Shown: positions 19,501 to 27,787 of the stretch, piece after piece
Layout: each line of letters begins with the position of its first letter
How positions within the stretch are numbered: the first letter of the stretch is position 1
NCBI RefSeq assembly: GCF_004342065.1
Contig: NZ_SLZU01000018.1
Location: 1 to 64,000 of the forward strand
Length of the DNA stretch: 64,000 nt
DNA from: Primorskyibacter sedentarius
GTDB taxonomy: Bacteria; Pseudomonadota; Alphaproteobacteria; Rhodobacterales; Rhodobacteraceae
Direction of reading: 5' to 3'
Program-made: the position numbers and the translations under genes
The notes under the pieces: model-generated
Told to the model about the DNA's origin: nothing
What the model saw: only the letters and a program-made list of their open reading frames with translations
The model's database searches: none

Positions 19501-19748
19501 CAACCGCGCTGGCGTCCGGTTTCGTCGAATCCGGCAGCATGGACTTCATTTTCGAAGTGAACGGCGGGACCATGGCAGACAACTTTGATCCGCTGATCGG
19601 AATGAGCGTGGGCAACAATCCTCTCTTTGTCGACGGAGAGCGGGTCACGACGGTTTCACTGGACGAAGACTTCATCGGGCGTCCGAAAGGCTTCGTAGGT
19701 GATCTGGATTACGATTGCTTCTGCTTCATGGACGATAGCGTGATGTGA
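13590..19748 (+). CDS. Giant repeat protein with CBM-like modules and SdrD-B-like repeats
   Basis: A 2,052-residue, very acidic protein, probably a matrix or adhesion component. Domains in order: an unrecognised N-terminal region (1-150) without a Sec signal; a cadherin-like domain (about 153-257, VDENTTFVIDANATDADGD); a beta-sandwich segment beginning NLIVNGDFED (268-423); a carbohydrate-binding-like module IIEAENMDLSGF (425-558); and a further beta domain (563-723). A second similar module (EAEDMNAYKFHTVEA, about 755-885) is inserted between the two halves of an SdrD-B-like repeat. Six SdrD-B-like repeats (about 990-1750) each contain YFCD(D/E)xRDG, followed by one more (about 1750-1830) and an unrecognised C-terminal domain. 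The Asp/Asn-rich DxNxDG loops suggest calcium binding. GGAGGG before the ATG at 13590 sets the start; the open frame runs back to 13536. No RTX nonapeptides are present, so the export route is unclear. Confidence 0.85.
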   Translation: MTYYHYEFTAFTEADLLQGGDTNLGSGDSFVMSGGPSVCISTWDDDAKLSGDYRDNATDSTGQYASVDGARVGSQMYAESYLTLRGSDGNTYYLIEIEVEGYSAPGTGDDFFTFYGAVPPAGVELTVTATNDVSGHWVDYRCLSAGDKAPANTPPTFTNLPSDGIITVDENTTFVIDANATDADGDTLTYEIVGGRDAAFFDIDAATGELTFKSGPDYENPQSGGNNNTYDVTIKVSDGNGGEETKALWVKVNDVDESDPDNCIEVLGQNLIVNGDFEDNALNNTGYGLFDSLPGWVAVQDRIEIQESDYQTGNTEGNAVAELDGDLNAIIRQEVQITDAGTYRFSIDYAARGTDWSTNGFEIYIDGVLQETVRPTQSGFQTLTFDVELDAGSTRIDLKGIGDSDCRGTVVDNVMLQHVTETSCECIIIEAENMDLSGFRAVTGSQASGGELVSMSHLGGTGDLSTTFTGASGSYELKLYAQDENDGQSTLMVKVNGHVVKTIVLNQDGDGSGSDDGGFTAFTVDGLDLKSGDVVSIWADGDCGEWVRIDKIELCKDGQACPEGYAKLDFEGLARGTVVYDQFEGVTITAQRERNNTAENDAMIFDSNNWSGDDSDLSYDNQGNILIVSTDNNSSNPNDAIGSSIVFDFDSPSDLHDIVLLDIEEEGGTITLTFEDGSTRVVDIPGVGDNSIQTIDLNAANVTKMTIHLTGSGAVDDLCWKPGEAVGSVSGTVFCDVECDGINGTAGEIVEGCDYTIEAEDMNAYKFHTVEAADASGGEIVKLVDYRGTGDLRTDFAGKDGVYDVTIFAQDENDGQSTIMFKVNDELVEAVRLDRDSDGAGDDNGYYSQFLIEGVELSAGDEILMWVDGDDGEWVRIDKIELEGRDQVTEGTSEPVKEGVTIKLIDVATDTVIATTTTDVDGNYEFTNVPVGDYKVMGVAPDGTEFTIQDAGTDDTIDSDVNDEGMSDVFTVTANSNSDIDLGVCDKPELGSLSGRYFCDDNRDGLDNDANNAVAGVVVTLLDASGNPVLDGGNPVTTMTDADGNYSFADLLPGDYGVRFESTPDGKELTAQDVGTDDAIDSDAADSGNGTSTIQGITVTAGQDTPNNDVGVVYQPGSLSGTYFCDEDRDGVDDGAANGDPDIAGKTVTLYEADGVTPATDIDGNPVAPVQTDANGDYRFDNLAAGNYVVVFEGSDDKAFVDQDTGSDDTIDSDVDATGTTAPVGVVAGEETTDVDAGVAYIPGSLSGTYFCDDNRDGDDDGAANGDADIAGKLVTLLNADGTPATDIDGNPVAAVLTDANGDYSFDNLAAGDYKVMFEATDGKEFIAQDAGNDDTDDSDVDPATGMTAPVTVVAGQNTPDVDAGVQYILGSLSGRYFCDDNRDGLDNDANNAVAGVVVTLLDAAGNPVLDGGNPVTTMTDADGNYSFGDLLPGDYGVRFESTPDGKELTAQDVGTDDAIDSDAADTGNGTSTIQGITVTAGQDTPNNDVGVIYQPGSLSGTYFCDEDRDGVDDGAANGDLDIAGKTVTLYEADGVTPATDIDGNPVAPVQTDANGDYRFDNLAAGNYVVVFEGSDDKAFVGQDTGSDDTIDSDVDATGTTAPVGVVAGEETTDVDAGVAYLPGSLSGTYFCDDNRDGDDDGAANGDADIAGKLVTLLNADGTPATDIDGNPVAPVLTDANGDYSFDNLAAGDYKVMFEATDGKEFIAQDAGNDDTDDSDVDPATGMTAPVTVVAGQNTPDVDAGVQDLLGSVSGTYFCDENGNGAFDNEKGIGNRSVTLEGAGDDGLFGTTDDILLTTTTADDGTFAFENLNAGDYKVSIAGAGFVAGLDVDENGMSPIIDLSAGENLELLAASECLEVSSTDLLGIAEILENAENIAGFGFPNDAGRGELFYDATDGSITGDIKITSLQLDGGTVVEYTDAEGPLLRFDLAIDSNGDIIPSGESDDLLAYEDVNGNRLFDEGDVVLLEATALASGFVESGSMDFIFEVNGGTMADNFDPLIGMSVGNNPLFVDGERVTTVSLDEDFIGRPKGFVGDLDYDCFCFMDDSVM
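16560..18839 (+). repeat. 1,140-bp tandem duplication inside the giant gene
   Basis: The segment starting near 16560 recurs at exactly +1,140 bases (near 17700) with only scattered substitutions, most of them silent. Each unit encodes 380 residues, equal to three SdrD-B-like repeats. The three repeats within a unit are less alike than the two units are to each other, so a three-repeat block was duplicated recently. Confidence 0.95.
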
Positions 19749-19780
19749 ACTTCGTCTGAGATGACGTAGCGAAAAAGACT

Positions 19781-19812
19781 GAAACGGACCTTTCTTGAGG
19801 TCCGTTTCCTTT
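19781..19812 (+). terminator. Terminator after the giant repeat protein
   Basis: GAAACGGACC (19781-19790) pairs with GGTCCGTTTC (19799-19808) around an eight-base loop, followed by CTTTG. It lies 33 bases after the stop codon of the giant gene. Confidence 0.75.
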
Positions 19813-20016
19813 GTGACGGCAGGGGTTTTGAAGCAGATGGCAGACACGCTGTGCAAACTCCTGCAACACCCATCACATGCGGCTCGTAAACCATGTTTCG
19901 TTTGCAATTTCCTAAATCTCTAAGTAAATGTTAGACATATATTGACCGTAAATTTCAGTTTTCGCTGACGGATGTTTTTTTGACACGGAATGTTTTTTTC
20001 TGAGGTTCTAAGTATA

Positions 20017-20700
20017 ATGACGACATATTTTCCGGATTTTTCCGCGGATGGCGAAGCCATCACATTTGAAGCAGCACAACCGGATCGCACCGGCAGCTTC
20101 TACCACCAGAACGTGAAACGCTGGATTGATGTCGCGCTTGTCGTGTTTTCCTTGCCTGTCGTGCTGCCCGTTGTGGCGCTGATGAGCCTGCTTGTCATGA
20201 TGGACGGGCATAACCCGTTATATTTTCAACGTCGGATCGGACAGGGCGGAAAGATCTTCCGTATCTGGAAGATGCGTACGATGGTCCCCGGTTCCGATGC
20301 CGCGCTTCAGGCCTATCTGGACGCCAATCCAGCCGCTCGGGCCGAATGGGATGCCACCCAGAAGCTGCGCAAGGATCCCCGCATCACCCTTGTCGGCCGC
20401 GTTCTGCGCAAGACCTCTCTGGATGAGCTGCCGCAGCTGTGGAACGTGTTGAACGGGACCATGTCCCTTGTCGGGCCGCGCCCGATGATGGTCAGCCAGC
20501 AGCTGCTTTACCCTGGCCGCGCCTATTACGCGCTGCGCCCGGGCATTACCGGCCTGTGGCAAGTCTCTGACCGCAATGACAGCACCTTTGCCGGGCGCGC
20601 GGTCTATGACGACCGCTATGCCCGTTGCGTTTCCCTGAAGACCGATCTGCGGGTGCTGGTTCAGACCGTTGGCGTCGTTCTGCGCGCAACCGGACACTAA
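20017..20700 (+). CDS. ExoY/WcaJ-like priming sugar-phosphate transferase
   Basis: A bacterial sugar transferase of about 227 residues. It has one N-terminal reentrant/membrane helix ([20 protein letters not shown]), then [19 protein letters not shown], and the catalytic C-terminal block [21 protein letters not shown] followed by [14 protein letters not shown] and [14 protein letters not shown]. Such enzymes move a sugar phosphate from a nucleotide sugar to undecaprenyl phosphate, the first committed step of EPS assembly. Short members without the large N-terminal membrane domain are ExoY-like. I use the ATG at 20017; an ATG at 19990 in the same frame is also possible and adds nine residues. 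It is flanked by two strong terminators, so it is a single-gene unit. Confidence 0.9.
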   Translation: MTTYFPDFSADGEAITFEAAQPDRTGSFYHQNVKRWIDVALVVFSLPVVLPVVALMSLLVMMDGHNPLYFQRRIGQGGKIFRIWKMRTMVPGSDAALQAYLDANPAARAEWDATQKLRKDPRITLVGRVLRKTSLDELPQLWNVLNGTMSLVGPRPMMVSQQLLYPGRAYYALRPGITGLWQVSDRNDSTFAGRAVYDDRYARCVSLKTDLRVLVQTVGVVLRATGH

Positions 20701-20743
20701 CGCCCTTCGCGCCCGTGAAGCGCGTCCGTTTACACCATTTTCA

Positions 20744-20790
20744 AGCCCGGGCCGAAACGTTCATGACGTTTGCGGACCGGGCTGTTTTTC
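20744..20790 (+). terminator. Terminator after the priming transferase
   Basis: AGCCCGGGCCGAAACG pairs almost completely with CGTTTGCGGACCGGGCT across the loop TTCATGA, followed by GTTTTTC. Confidence 0.85.
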
Positions 20791-20885
20791 TTCCACATCG
20801 ACCTGTATATGAGACACGATTCATCCTGAACGCGTGCCCTCAGGTGTTGTGTTCGAGGTAATAAGGTTTTTCTGGAGGCCCACCC

Positions 20886-23348
20886 ATGTACATCCGACCC
20901 CTTCGCAAAGCCTTGTTGATCTGCACTGCCTGCCTGGCGCTGGCAGCCTGCAAAACAGCCGAGGAAAAGGCGGCAGAACATTTTGCCTCCGCGCAGGAAT
21001 TAATCGCCGCCAATGATGGTGACAGGGCGATTGTCGCCTTGCGCAACGTCTTTGAGCAGGTCCCCAACCATGAAGAGGCCCGGCGGACCATGGCGCAGCT
21101 GATGCTGGACAGGGGCAACTACCGGGGCGCCTATAACCAGTATCTGCGGCTGGTCGAACAGCTCCCTGACGATATTGAAGGGCGCACCGTGCTTGCCGAA
21201 CTCGCCTTCGAGTCGCGCAACTGGGAAGAATTCGCCCGTCACGGAGCGCGCGCCATCGAACTGGACGCGGACACCCCGCGCGGCACTGCAATCGGGCTTG
21301 CTCTGGAATATCGGGATGCGGTTCTGGAAAACGATGATCCCGCCATCGAAGCCCTGCTGGCCCGCGCTGAAAATCTGGCGGCTGAAATGCCCGAAAACAG
21401 CCTGCTGGAACAGATCCGGCTTGATGGCTACATCCGCGCAGGCGATGCCGAAAAGGCATTGGCGCAGATTGATGCGATGATCGCGCGCAAGCCCGAGACG
21501 CGCCGCTACTATGACCAGCGCCTTCTGCTCTTGCGCGAAACCGGAGATCGCGCCGCAATGGAAGCGCATCTGCGCGACGTGATTGACCGCTTCCCCGAAG
21601 ATATCGATGCCAAGGGTACGCTGGTGCAATATCTCATGGGGACCGGAGATCGCGAAGGGGCCGAGGCCTTCCTGCGCGAAATCAGCGACCCCGCCGCTGC
21701 CGATCCCACCTTTTTCATCAGCCTTGTTCAGTTCCTCAAGGAAGAGCGCGGCATCGATGCCGCCCGGGCAGAGCTTGAAGCCGCACTCGATGTAAATCCG
21801 ACACCGGACCGGTTGCGGACGATCATCGCCGCGTTGGATTTCGAGGATGGCAAGCAGGACAAGGCCATCGCCGATCTGCAGGCAATTCTCGACAACAAGG
21901 AGGATGGCGCCGAACCGTCGGATCTGGACAACGAGATCCGTATCGCCCTGGCTCGCATGCTGCTTTCCACCGGCAACGAAGTGGGCGCACAGCGGCTGGT
22001 GGAAGAGGTACTGGAAGCCGATAGCGACAACGTGGCGGCCTTGAAGCTGAGCGCCGCACGGCTGATCACGGCCGATGACACGGACGCTGCCATTGCCAAT
22101 CTGCGCCGCGCGCTCAATACCGCCCCCGACGACGTACAAGCGCTTTCGCTGATGGCCGATGCCTATACCCGGGCGGGCAGTGCGGATCTGGCGCGCGATT
22201 TTCTCGCGCAGGCAACGGATGAATCGGGCTACGCCCCGATCCCTTCCCTGCGCTATGCACGGGTCTTGTCCAGCGCCGAGAACTACGATTCCGCCGAAGA
22301 AGTGCTGCTGTCGGCCTTGCGCCGCTCCCCCGCCAACGAAGATATCCTGAATCTGCTGGGTGATATCTACCTGCAGACAGAAGATTTCGGCCGGGCGGAA
22401 ATGGCCGTGACAGAGCTGCGCAAAACGGGAACCCCGACAGGCGAGGCCTCGGCCAATCGGCTTCAGGTCCAGCTGGTCGCACGGCAAGAAGGCGCGGACC
22501 AGGCGCTGACCCTCCTTCAGGAGATGGCCGAAGGGGCCGAGGCCGGGCTTGAAGAAAAGGTCGCCTTGCTGCGCGCGCGCCTGTCTTCGGGCCAACGCAA
22601 CGAAGCGCTGGAAATGGCCGAGGAGCTCCTCGCCGGGGATCCCGAAAACCCGGAACTGCGTTTCCTGCTGGCCACCACGCGGGCGGCGACGGGCGATGTT
22701 GAAACGGCTCGGGCCGATATGCGGGCCCTGCTGGATGAAGATCCGACACGCGTGAATGTCTGGCAACAGCTTTTCCGCATGGCACAGATCGAAGATGATT
22801 CCGCAGGAGCCAGGGCCATTCTGGAAGAAGCGCTGGCCGCCGTGCCGGACGCACCCGCCCTGCTCTGGGCCCAGGCCGCAGAGCTGGAAAAGGATGGCGA
22901 TATCGATGGAGCCATTGCGATCTACGACGATCTCTATGCCCGCAACACCAATTCGGTGATCTTCGCCAACAACCTTGCCAGCCTTCTGGTCACCTACAAG
23001 GACGATGCCGAAAGCCTCGACCGGGCTTGGGAGATCGCCAGGCGCCTGCGTGATGTCGAGCTGCCGGCCTTCCAGGACACCTATGGCTGGCTGGCATTCC
23101 GGCGTGGCGATGCCACAACCGCACTGCCCTATCTCGAAAACGCGGCAGCGGGCCTGCCAAACGATCCGATTGTTCAATACCACCTGGCTGAAACCTATGC
23201 CGCGCTTGGACAGACGCAGGATGCGATCGCGGCCTACCAACGTACGCTGGACGGGGTCGAGCCTAACGATCCCCGCCCCCAGATCGCGCGCGCGAAGGAA
23301 GCACTGGCACAGTTGCAAGAGGCCGCGCCGGAGCCCGAGAACCAGTAA
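20886..23348 (+). CDS. prsT: PrsT-like TPR lipoprotein of the exosortase/EPS system
   Basis: An 820-residue lipoprotein. The signal peptide ends in the lipobox LALAAC (Cys22). Nearly all the rest consists of tetratricopeptide-type helix pairs, about 18-20 units, such as ANDGDRAIVALRNVFEQVPN and GDIDGAIAIYDDLYARNTN. This matches PEP_TPR_lipo/PrsT proteins, which accompany exosortases in EPS loci and are thought to scaffold periplasmic or outer-membrane assembly. GGAGG seven bases before the ATG at 20886 supports the start. It is followed after 72 bases by a glycosyltransferase on the same strand and probably shares its transcript. The tail after residue 800 is Glu/Pro-rich. Confidence 0.88.
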   Translation: MYIRPLRKALLICTACLALAACKTAEEKAAEHFASAQELIAANDGDRAIVALRNVFEQVPNHEEARRTMAQLMLDRGNYRGAYNQYLRLVEQLPDDIEGRTVLAELAFESRNWEEFARHGARAIELDADTPRGTAIGLALEYRDAVLENDDPAIEALLARAENLAAEMPENSLLEQIRLDGYIRAGDAEKALAQIDAMIARKPETRRYYDQRLLLLRETGDRAAMEAHLRDVIDRFPEDIDAKGTLVQYLMGTGDREGAEAFLREISDPAAADPTFFISLVQFLKEERGIDAARAELEAALDVNPTPDRLRTIIAALDFEDGKQDKAIADLQAILDNKEDGAEPSDLDNEIRIALARMLLSTGNEVGAQRLVEEVLEADSDNVAALKLSAARLITADDTDAAIANLRRALNTAPDDVQALSLMADAYTRAGSADLARDFLAQATDESGYAPIPSLRYARVLSSAENYDSAEEVLLSALRRSPANEDILNLLGDIYLQTEDFGRAEMAVTELRKTGTPTGEASANRLQVQLVARQEGADQALTLLQEMAEGAEAGLEEKVALLRARLSSGQRNEALEMAEELLAGDPENPELRFLLATTRAATGDVETARADMRALLDEDPTRVNVWQQLFRMAQIEDDSAGARAILEEALAAVPDAPALLWAQAAELEKDGDIDGAIAIYDDLYARNTNSVIFANNLASLLVTYKDDAESLDRAWEIARRLRDVELPAFQDTYGWLAFRRGDATTALPYLENAAAGLPNDPIVQYHLAETYAALGQTQDAIAAYQRTLDGVEPNDPRPQIARAKEALAQLQEAAPEPENQ

Positions 23349-23420
23349 AGGCTTCTCGGAACCGGGTCATTCCCGGGCGGGACTGACAGGCTTGCGAAAC
23401 GCAGCGACGGGAAAGAACGA

Positions 23421-24386
23421 ATGGGCCTCGCGGTTGTCATCATCGGACGCAATGAAGGGGCGCGGCTGATCCGGGGTCTGGCCTCCGTAGCGGCAGCTGA
23501 CCGGGTAGTCTATGTCGACAGCGGCTCCACCGATGGGTCCCAGCAGGCCGCCCAGGAAGCGGGTGCAGAGGTTGTCGCGCTCGACATGTCGCAACCCTTT
23601 ACTGCGGCGCGTGCGCGTAATGCGGGGCTGGAGCGGCTGCGCCTTCACGGGACGCGCCCAGAATTGGTGCAATTCATGGATGGCGACTGCGAATTGCAGC
23701 CCGGCTGGCTGCCATCGGCCCGTGCATTTCTCGCAGCCCACCCGGAAGTAGGCGTGGTTTTCGGGCGCCGCCGGGAACGCTTTCCCGACGCGACGGTGTA
23801 TAACCGGATGTGCGACTGGGAATGGGATGTCCCCTTGGGCGAACAGCGAGCCTGCGGCGGCGACGCGCTGATGCGTCTCACCGCTCTCGATGAGGTGGGT
23901 GGCTACAACCCCGCCCTTATCGCGGGGGAAGAGCCCGAAATGTGCGTACGTCTCCGCGCAGCAGGCTGGAAGATCTGGCGCATCGACGCCGAAATGACCC
24001 TGCATGACGCGGCAATGACGCGACTGGGACAGTTCTGGTCACGGGCGCGGCGCGCAGGCCATGCCTGGGCCGAAGGCACCGCGCTACACGGTGCCCCGCC
24101 CGAACGACACTGCGTGGGCCAGGTACGCAGGGCCTTGATCTGGGGCGCAGTCGTTCCCTTTGTGATCATCTTGCTGGCGATCGCGCTAAATCCTTGGGCG
24201 CTGGTGTTTTTTGTCATCTACCCCCTGCGTGCCCTGCGAATGGCCCTGCGCGAAGGAGCGACGCGCCCCGCTTGGGAACGCGCCTGGTTGCTGAGCATCG
24301 GCAAATTCCCCGAAGCCATGGGCGTGATCGAATACCACTTGCGCCGTCTCGCAGGCCGCCCGCGCGGGCTCATCGAATACAAGTGA
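23421..24386 (+). CDS. Family 2 glycosyltransferase with C-terminal membrane segment
   Basis: A 321-residue GT-A enzyme. The N-terminal pattern is VVIIGRNEGARLIRGL and VYVDSGSTDGSQQAA. MDGDCEL provides the metal-binding DxD site, and GEEPEMCVRLRAAGW is the ED-type acceptor/catalytic motif. One or two hydrophobic helices (about residues 235-275) anchor it in the cytoplasmic membrane. It should add one sugar to the EPS repeat unit. It follows the TPR lipoprotein closely and precedes a VPLPA-CTERM gene that has its own promoter-like sequence. Confidence 0.88.
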   Translation: MGLAVVIIGRNEGARLIRGLASVAAADRVVYVDSGSTDGSQQAAQEAGAEVVALDMSQPFTAARARNAGLERLRLHGTRPELVQFMDGDCELQPGWLPSARAFLAAHPEVGVVFGRRRERFPDATVYNRMCDWEWDVPLGEQRACGGDALMRLTALDEVGGYNPALIAGEEPEMCVRLRAAGWKIWRIDAEMTLHDAAMTRLGQFWSRARRAGHAWAEGTALHGAPPERHCVGQVRRALIWGAVVPFVIILLAIALNPWALVFFVIYPLRALRMALREGATRPAWERAWLLSIGKFPEAMGVIEYHLRRLAGRPRGLIEYK

Positions 24387-24424
24387 TCCGCTCCAAAAGC
24401 GATGTCGCGGACGTTCCGGAAACC

Positions 24425-24453
24425 TTGACAAACCTGCACAGGTTAACTAACCG
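24425..24453 (+). promoter_or_regulatory. Promoter-like sequence with palindrome in the spacer
   Basis: TTGACA (24425-24430) is a perfect -35 box. The following 17-base spacer begins with the perfect 6-2-6 palindrome AACCTGCACAGGTT (24431-24444), and the -10 position reads TAACCG, which is weak. A weak -10 with an operator-like palindrome fits an activator- or repressor-controlled promoter for the VPLPA-CTERM gene 43 bases on. Confidence 0.45.
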
Positions 24454-24495
24454 TGAACTACATAGTTTTGTTCTATTGCGTGCGGAGTACTTGGT

Positions 24496-25194
24496 GTGTT
24501 CAGAAAATTAATTTTGCCTTTGATTTTATTGGCACTTCCCTGCGTTTCGATAGCGTCCACCGTCAATATCGATATGGACGCCAGCTGGAAACAGTACAAA
24601 AGCCTGTACGGCATGAGGACCGATACGAACGCGCGCGGCGGTGATCTGGCGGGAATGATCGTTACAGCCTCTTATCTCGACGGCACGACAGAGCAAGTCG
24701 TTTGGGGCAAGACACGAGGCGGTGGGCAGGCTACCGGCTCCGGCTTCAACCTGTACAAGGGCTGGCAAGACCTCGAATTGACCGTAACAAAGTCGCTTGT
24801 GTCCCTTTCCTTGGACGCGCGAGCAGGCAACGCGATTTTCGACACAAGTAGCTCCAGAGCCTACGGTGACGACACTTACGGAACAAAGATCGGCTATCCG
24901 TTCCACGTCACTGGAGACTATGACCCTGAAGGCACTATAGGTGTGAGCTATACTCACAGCTTTTTTGTTGCCGGCCAAGTGCGTGCGACAGATGCATACA
25001 CGTATATGGCAATCGACTTCAGTGGCTTGGATGGAGGCGGATTGTCCAGAGATTTGCGGTTCAACACGGATCTAGACAACGTTGCTGTGGCCGGCGACCT
25101 CACGCCTGTGCCGCTTCCTGCATCCCTACTGCTATTCGCATCGGCTTTCGGGATCATGGGTGTAGGGCGCACTCGTAAGGTTACTTCACGGTAA
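24496..25194 (+). CDS. VPLPA-CTERM surface protein
   Basis: A 232-residue secreted protein of unknown function. A Sec signal peptide (MFRKLILPLILLALPCVSIAS) is followed by a body of predicted beta strands (YLDGTTEQVVWGKTRGGG, LYKGWQDLELTVTKSLVSLSLDA). The tail is textbook: TPVPLPASLLLFASAFGIMG and then TRKVTSR, that is, VPLPA motif, hydrophobic helix and basic end. It should be processed by XrtD at 1660-3261. The start is GTG at 24496, preceded by GGAG eight bases upstream. Confidence 0.88.
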   Translation: MFRKLILPLILLALPCVSIASTVNIDMDASWKQYKSLYGMRTDTNARGGDLAGMIVTASYLDGTTEQVVWGKTRGGGQATGSGFNLYKGWQDLELTVTKSLVSLSLDARAGNAIFDTSSSRAYGDDTYGTKIGYPFHVTGDYDPEGTIGVSYTHSFFVAGQVRATDAYTYMAIDFSGLDGGGLSRDLRFNTDLDNVAVAGDLTPVPLPASLLLFASAFGIMGVGRTRKVTSR

Positions 25195-25523
25195 CACTCA
25201 TCAGCCAGTTCTTCTACCACCCGACCACGACAGGCCTGTGTATCCTGAATCATAAAAAATTTCAGCTTCCAGTAGTCAAAGGCTGGGGCAGGAATGAACG
25301 GTTATGGTTTTGAATGGGTGAACATTCAGGGACAGGTCGGCAGGACCACTTCGAAGCCTGACAACCAACTGGATCAGAACAGATTAATTCTTGTTAAACG
25401 TCCCTTGATGCGTACCTGTCCGCTCAAAAATTTCTTGTGCTCTTTCAGAAAACCGTCACACTAACGGGATAACAGTGATTTTTTGCGTACCTTTATGTTT
25501 TATTTTTTAGAATGAGGTATTAG
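25195..25523 (+). other. Intergenic region before the aminotransferase operon
   Basis: No gene is seen in these 329 bases. The right half is AT-rich and probably holds the promoter of the following four-gene operon, but I see no confident -35/-10 pair. GAGG precedes the GTG start at 25524. Confidence 0.4.
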
Positions 25524-26735
25524 GTGCCCGACGATATTATTTATGTCACCCGTCCGTCATTACCTCCACGCGAAGATGTCATGTCTTTTCTGGACGAGGT
25601 CTGGGACAGCCGCTTCGTGACCAATGGCGGCCCGATCCACCAACGTTTCGAGGCTGCTTTGGCCGCCTATCTGGATGTGCCGTACGTAACGTTGACGGCC
25701 AATGCCACCTTGGGATGCATGCTGGCCTTGCGGCATCTGGGGGTGACCGGAGAGGTGATCACGCCCGCCTTCTCCTTTGTAGCAACAGCACATGCCGTAA
25801 ACTGGGTCGGCGCGGATCTGGTCTTCGCCGATATAGATCCGGTAACGCTGAGCATCGATCCCGCGGATGTCGAAAGGCGTATCACGCCAAAGACTCGCGC
25901 TATTTTCGCGGTGCATTGCTATGCCAATCCCTGCGATACTCAGGCATTGGCGGATATCGCCAAACGCCACGGGCTGGCACTGATCTACGATGCGGCGCAT
26001 TGTTTCGCAGCGAAAGACGAAGGTGGCAGCCTGTTGCGCCATGGGGATCTGTCGGTGGTGAGCTTTCATGCCACGAAGGTCTTCAGCACGCTTGAGGGTG
26101 GCGCCATCATCTCTCATGACCTGGAAACGAAACAGGCGCTCGACCGGCTGTGCAATTACGGGATCGTCGACGAGAGCAACGTGGACTCCGTGGGACTCAA
26201 TGCCAAGATGAGCGAGATGCACGCGGCCGTTGGCCTGGCACAACTGGCCCACGTCGATCGCGACATTGCGCTACGTGAACAGGTGGTCCAGCGCTATTGG
26301 GACCGGTTGAAGGATGTAGACGGGATCCGCTGTATCTGCCCCCCCGACCATCCGGGCCGAAATAATTACGCCTTCCCGATCGTGGTGGAGCCGGACTACC
26401 CGCTTTCCTGCCGAACGCTCCATGAACGGCTGAAAGAAAATGGCATCCATGCGCGCCGGTATTTCTACCCGCTGCTCTCACAACTTCCCATGTACCGGGA
26501 CCTGCCGTCGGCAGATCCGCAGGGATTACCACAGGCCATCGGGGCGTCAAAAAAGGTGATGTGTCTTCCGCTCTACCCTGATCTTGCGCCGGAAGATCAG
26601 GATCGTGTGCTCGACATGATCTGCAACCCGCCCGCATGTGACTGGGCTCCTCAGCCTTACGCATTCGACGTGATGCAAACTCCAGCCGGGTATATCAGGG
26701 AGGATCTGGATCGCGTCCAAAATTCATGCGCGTGA
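25524..26735 (+). CDS. DegT/DnrJ/EryC1/StrS-family aminotransferase
   Basis: A 403-residue PLP-dependent enzyme. The cofactor Asp is in LIYDAAHCF (Asp156), the Schiff-base lysine in SFHATKVFSTLEGG (Lys185), and the C-terminal domain has HARRYFYPLLSQLP. The family transaminates keto-sugars bound to nucleotides, so an amino sugar in the EPS is likely. It could also be a dehydratase-type relative, but the lysine is retained. GTG start at 25524 with GAGG before it. The stop overlaps the next gene by ten bases, so this is the first gene of an operon with GT61, GT4 and a YdcF-like protein. Confidence 0.9.
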   Translation: MPDDIIYVTRPSLPPREDVMSFLDEVWDSRFVTNGGPIHQRFEAALAAYLDVPYVTLTANATLGCMLALRHLGVTGEVITPAFSFVATAHAVNWVGADLVFADIDPVTLSIDPADVERRITPKTRAIFAVHCYANPCDTQALADIAKRHGLALIYDAAHCFAAKDEGGSLLRHGDLSVVSFHATKVFSTLEGGAIISHDLETKQALDRLCNYGIVDESNVDSVGLNAKMSEMHAAVGLAQLAHVDRDIALREQVVQRYWDRLKDVDGIRCICPPDHPGRNNYAFPIVVEPDYPLSCRTLHERLKENGIHARRYFYPLLSQLPMYRDLPSADPQGLPQAIGASKKVMCLPLYPDLAPEDQDRVLDMICNPPACDWAPQPYAFDVMQTPAGYIREDLDRVQNSCA

Positions 26736-27787
26736 ATACTCCCTTGCTGGCCTGGGGGCTACGTCGGTTTGTTACGGGCCGTACGCCCGATCTGCATGAA
26801 TTAGCGACACGCAGCTGGGAGATCAGCCCTGCCCTGTCCGAGGCCTGCCCGCCCGCGATCCACCTGCCTGATGCGCTCGACCGCATCACGGCCCTGTCAC
26901 CCTGGCGGGACTGGGAAAGCGAGCGGCGGTTCATCGAGGGCGGCGTGATCGAACATGCAGCAACGCGTGCGCATCTGGTCGAGGATGTCGATATCTCCGG
27001 CGCCTTTCTCTATCGCAGTGCGGCGAAGATGCGTGCCGGTTTCGGTCCGCAACAGATGATCCGCAAGGGCGGAGCCTCCTTTCAGCGGATTTCGGAGGCG
27101 CATCTTGTCTCCAACTGGGCCGGGAGCCAATATTTCGGGATTTTCCTGCGAGCAATCCTGCCGATGGAGCTGCTGCCCGGCCAAGGCGCCCCGATGATTT
27201 CCGTCGTCACCAAACCCTACGAGCATGAAGATGGCTACCGTCAAATCCTCTCCATGCCCCCTCCCCCCCGCGTCGCATCAGCACGCGTCAAGCGGCTGAC
27301 CCTCTATACAGATTTCGGGCAGAATGCCTCCAAGGCCGTCCGCTATGCCGAGCTGCGCGCGCGTCTGCGTCGCACGCTTACCCCTCCCGCACCAGAAGCG
27401 CCCCCCACGGGTGTCTATCTCAAGCGCGGAGATACCGGGGAACGTCGTCACCTCACCAACGAGGCGCAGGTCGAAGCGGCGCTGGCGGCGCTTGGGTTCG
27501 ACATCGTGGAGCCATCCAAGCTCGAACCCCGAACAATCGCGCAAAGACTGCTTGATGCACCAATCGTGGTCAGCGTGGAAGGCAGCCATCTGGCTCACGC
27601 GATCTATCCGATCGCGGAAAACGGCACCCTCGTGGTGCTGCAGCCGCCCGATCGGTTTGCCATGGCCTTCAAGGAATTCACCGACCGTGCGGACCTGCGC
27701 TTTGCCTTTACTGTCGGCCGCCCCGCCCCCAATGGGTTCAGCGTGGATATTGACGATCTGAAACATACGCTGGATATGGTGTCATGA
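26726..27787 (+). CDS. Family 61 (DUF563-type) glycosyltransferase
   Basis: A 353-residue protein. Its C-terminal half carries the GT61 pattern: GVYLKRGDTGERRHLTNEAQ, an E-alpha-A-beta type helix region, and PIVVSVEGSHLAHAIYP followed by GTLVVLQPPDRF. The HLVSNWAGSQYFGIFL element lies in the middle. GT61 enzymes transfer xylose, GlcNAc or other sugars; the donor here is unknown. No signal or membrane segment is seen, so it acts in the cytoplasm. It overlaps both neighbours (ten bases and the four-base ATGA), a strong sign of coupled translation. Confidence 0.82.
   Translation: MRVNTPLLAWGLRRFVTGRTPDLHELATRSWEISPALSEACPPAIHLPDALDRITALSPWRDWESERRFIEGGVIEHAATRAHLVEDVDISGAFLYRSAAKMRAGFGPQQMIRKGGASFQRISEAHLVSNWAGSQYFGIFLRAILPMELLPGQGAPMISVVTKPYEHEDGYRQILSMPPPPRVASARVKRLTLYTDFGQNASKAVRYAELRARLRRTLTPPAPEAPPTGVYLKRGDTGERRHLTNEAQVEAALAALGFDIVEPSKLEPRTIAQRLLDAPIVVSVEGSHLAHAIYPIAENGTLVVLQPPDRFAMAFKEFTDRADLRFAFTVGRPAPNGFSVDIDDLKHTLDMVS

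Noticed and set aside
21000-23318. 772-codon minus-strand frame opposite the TPR lipoprotein
   Set aside because: The plus strand has a lipobox, TPR units and a good ribosome site; the antisense frame has none.
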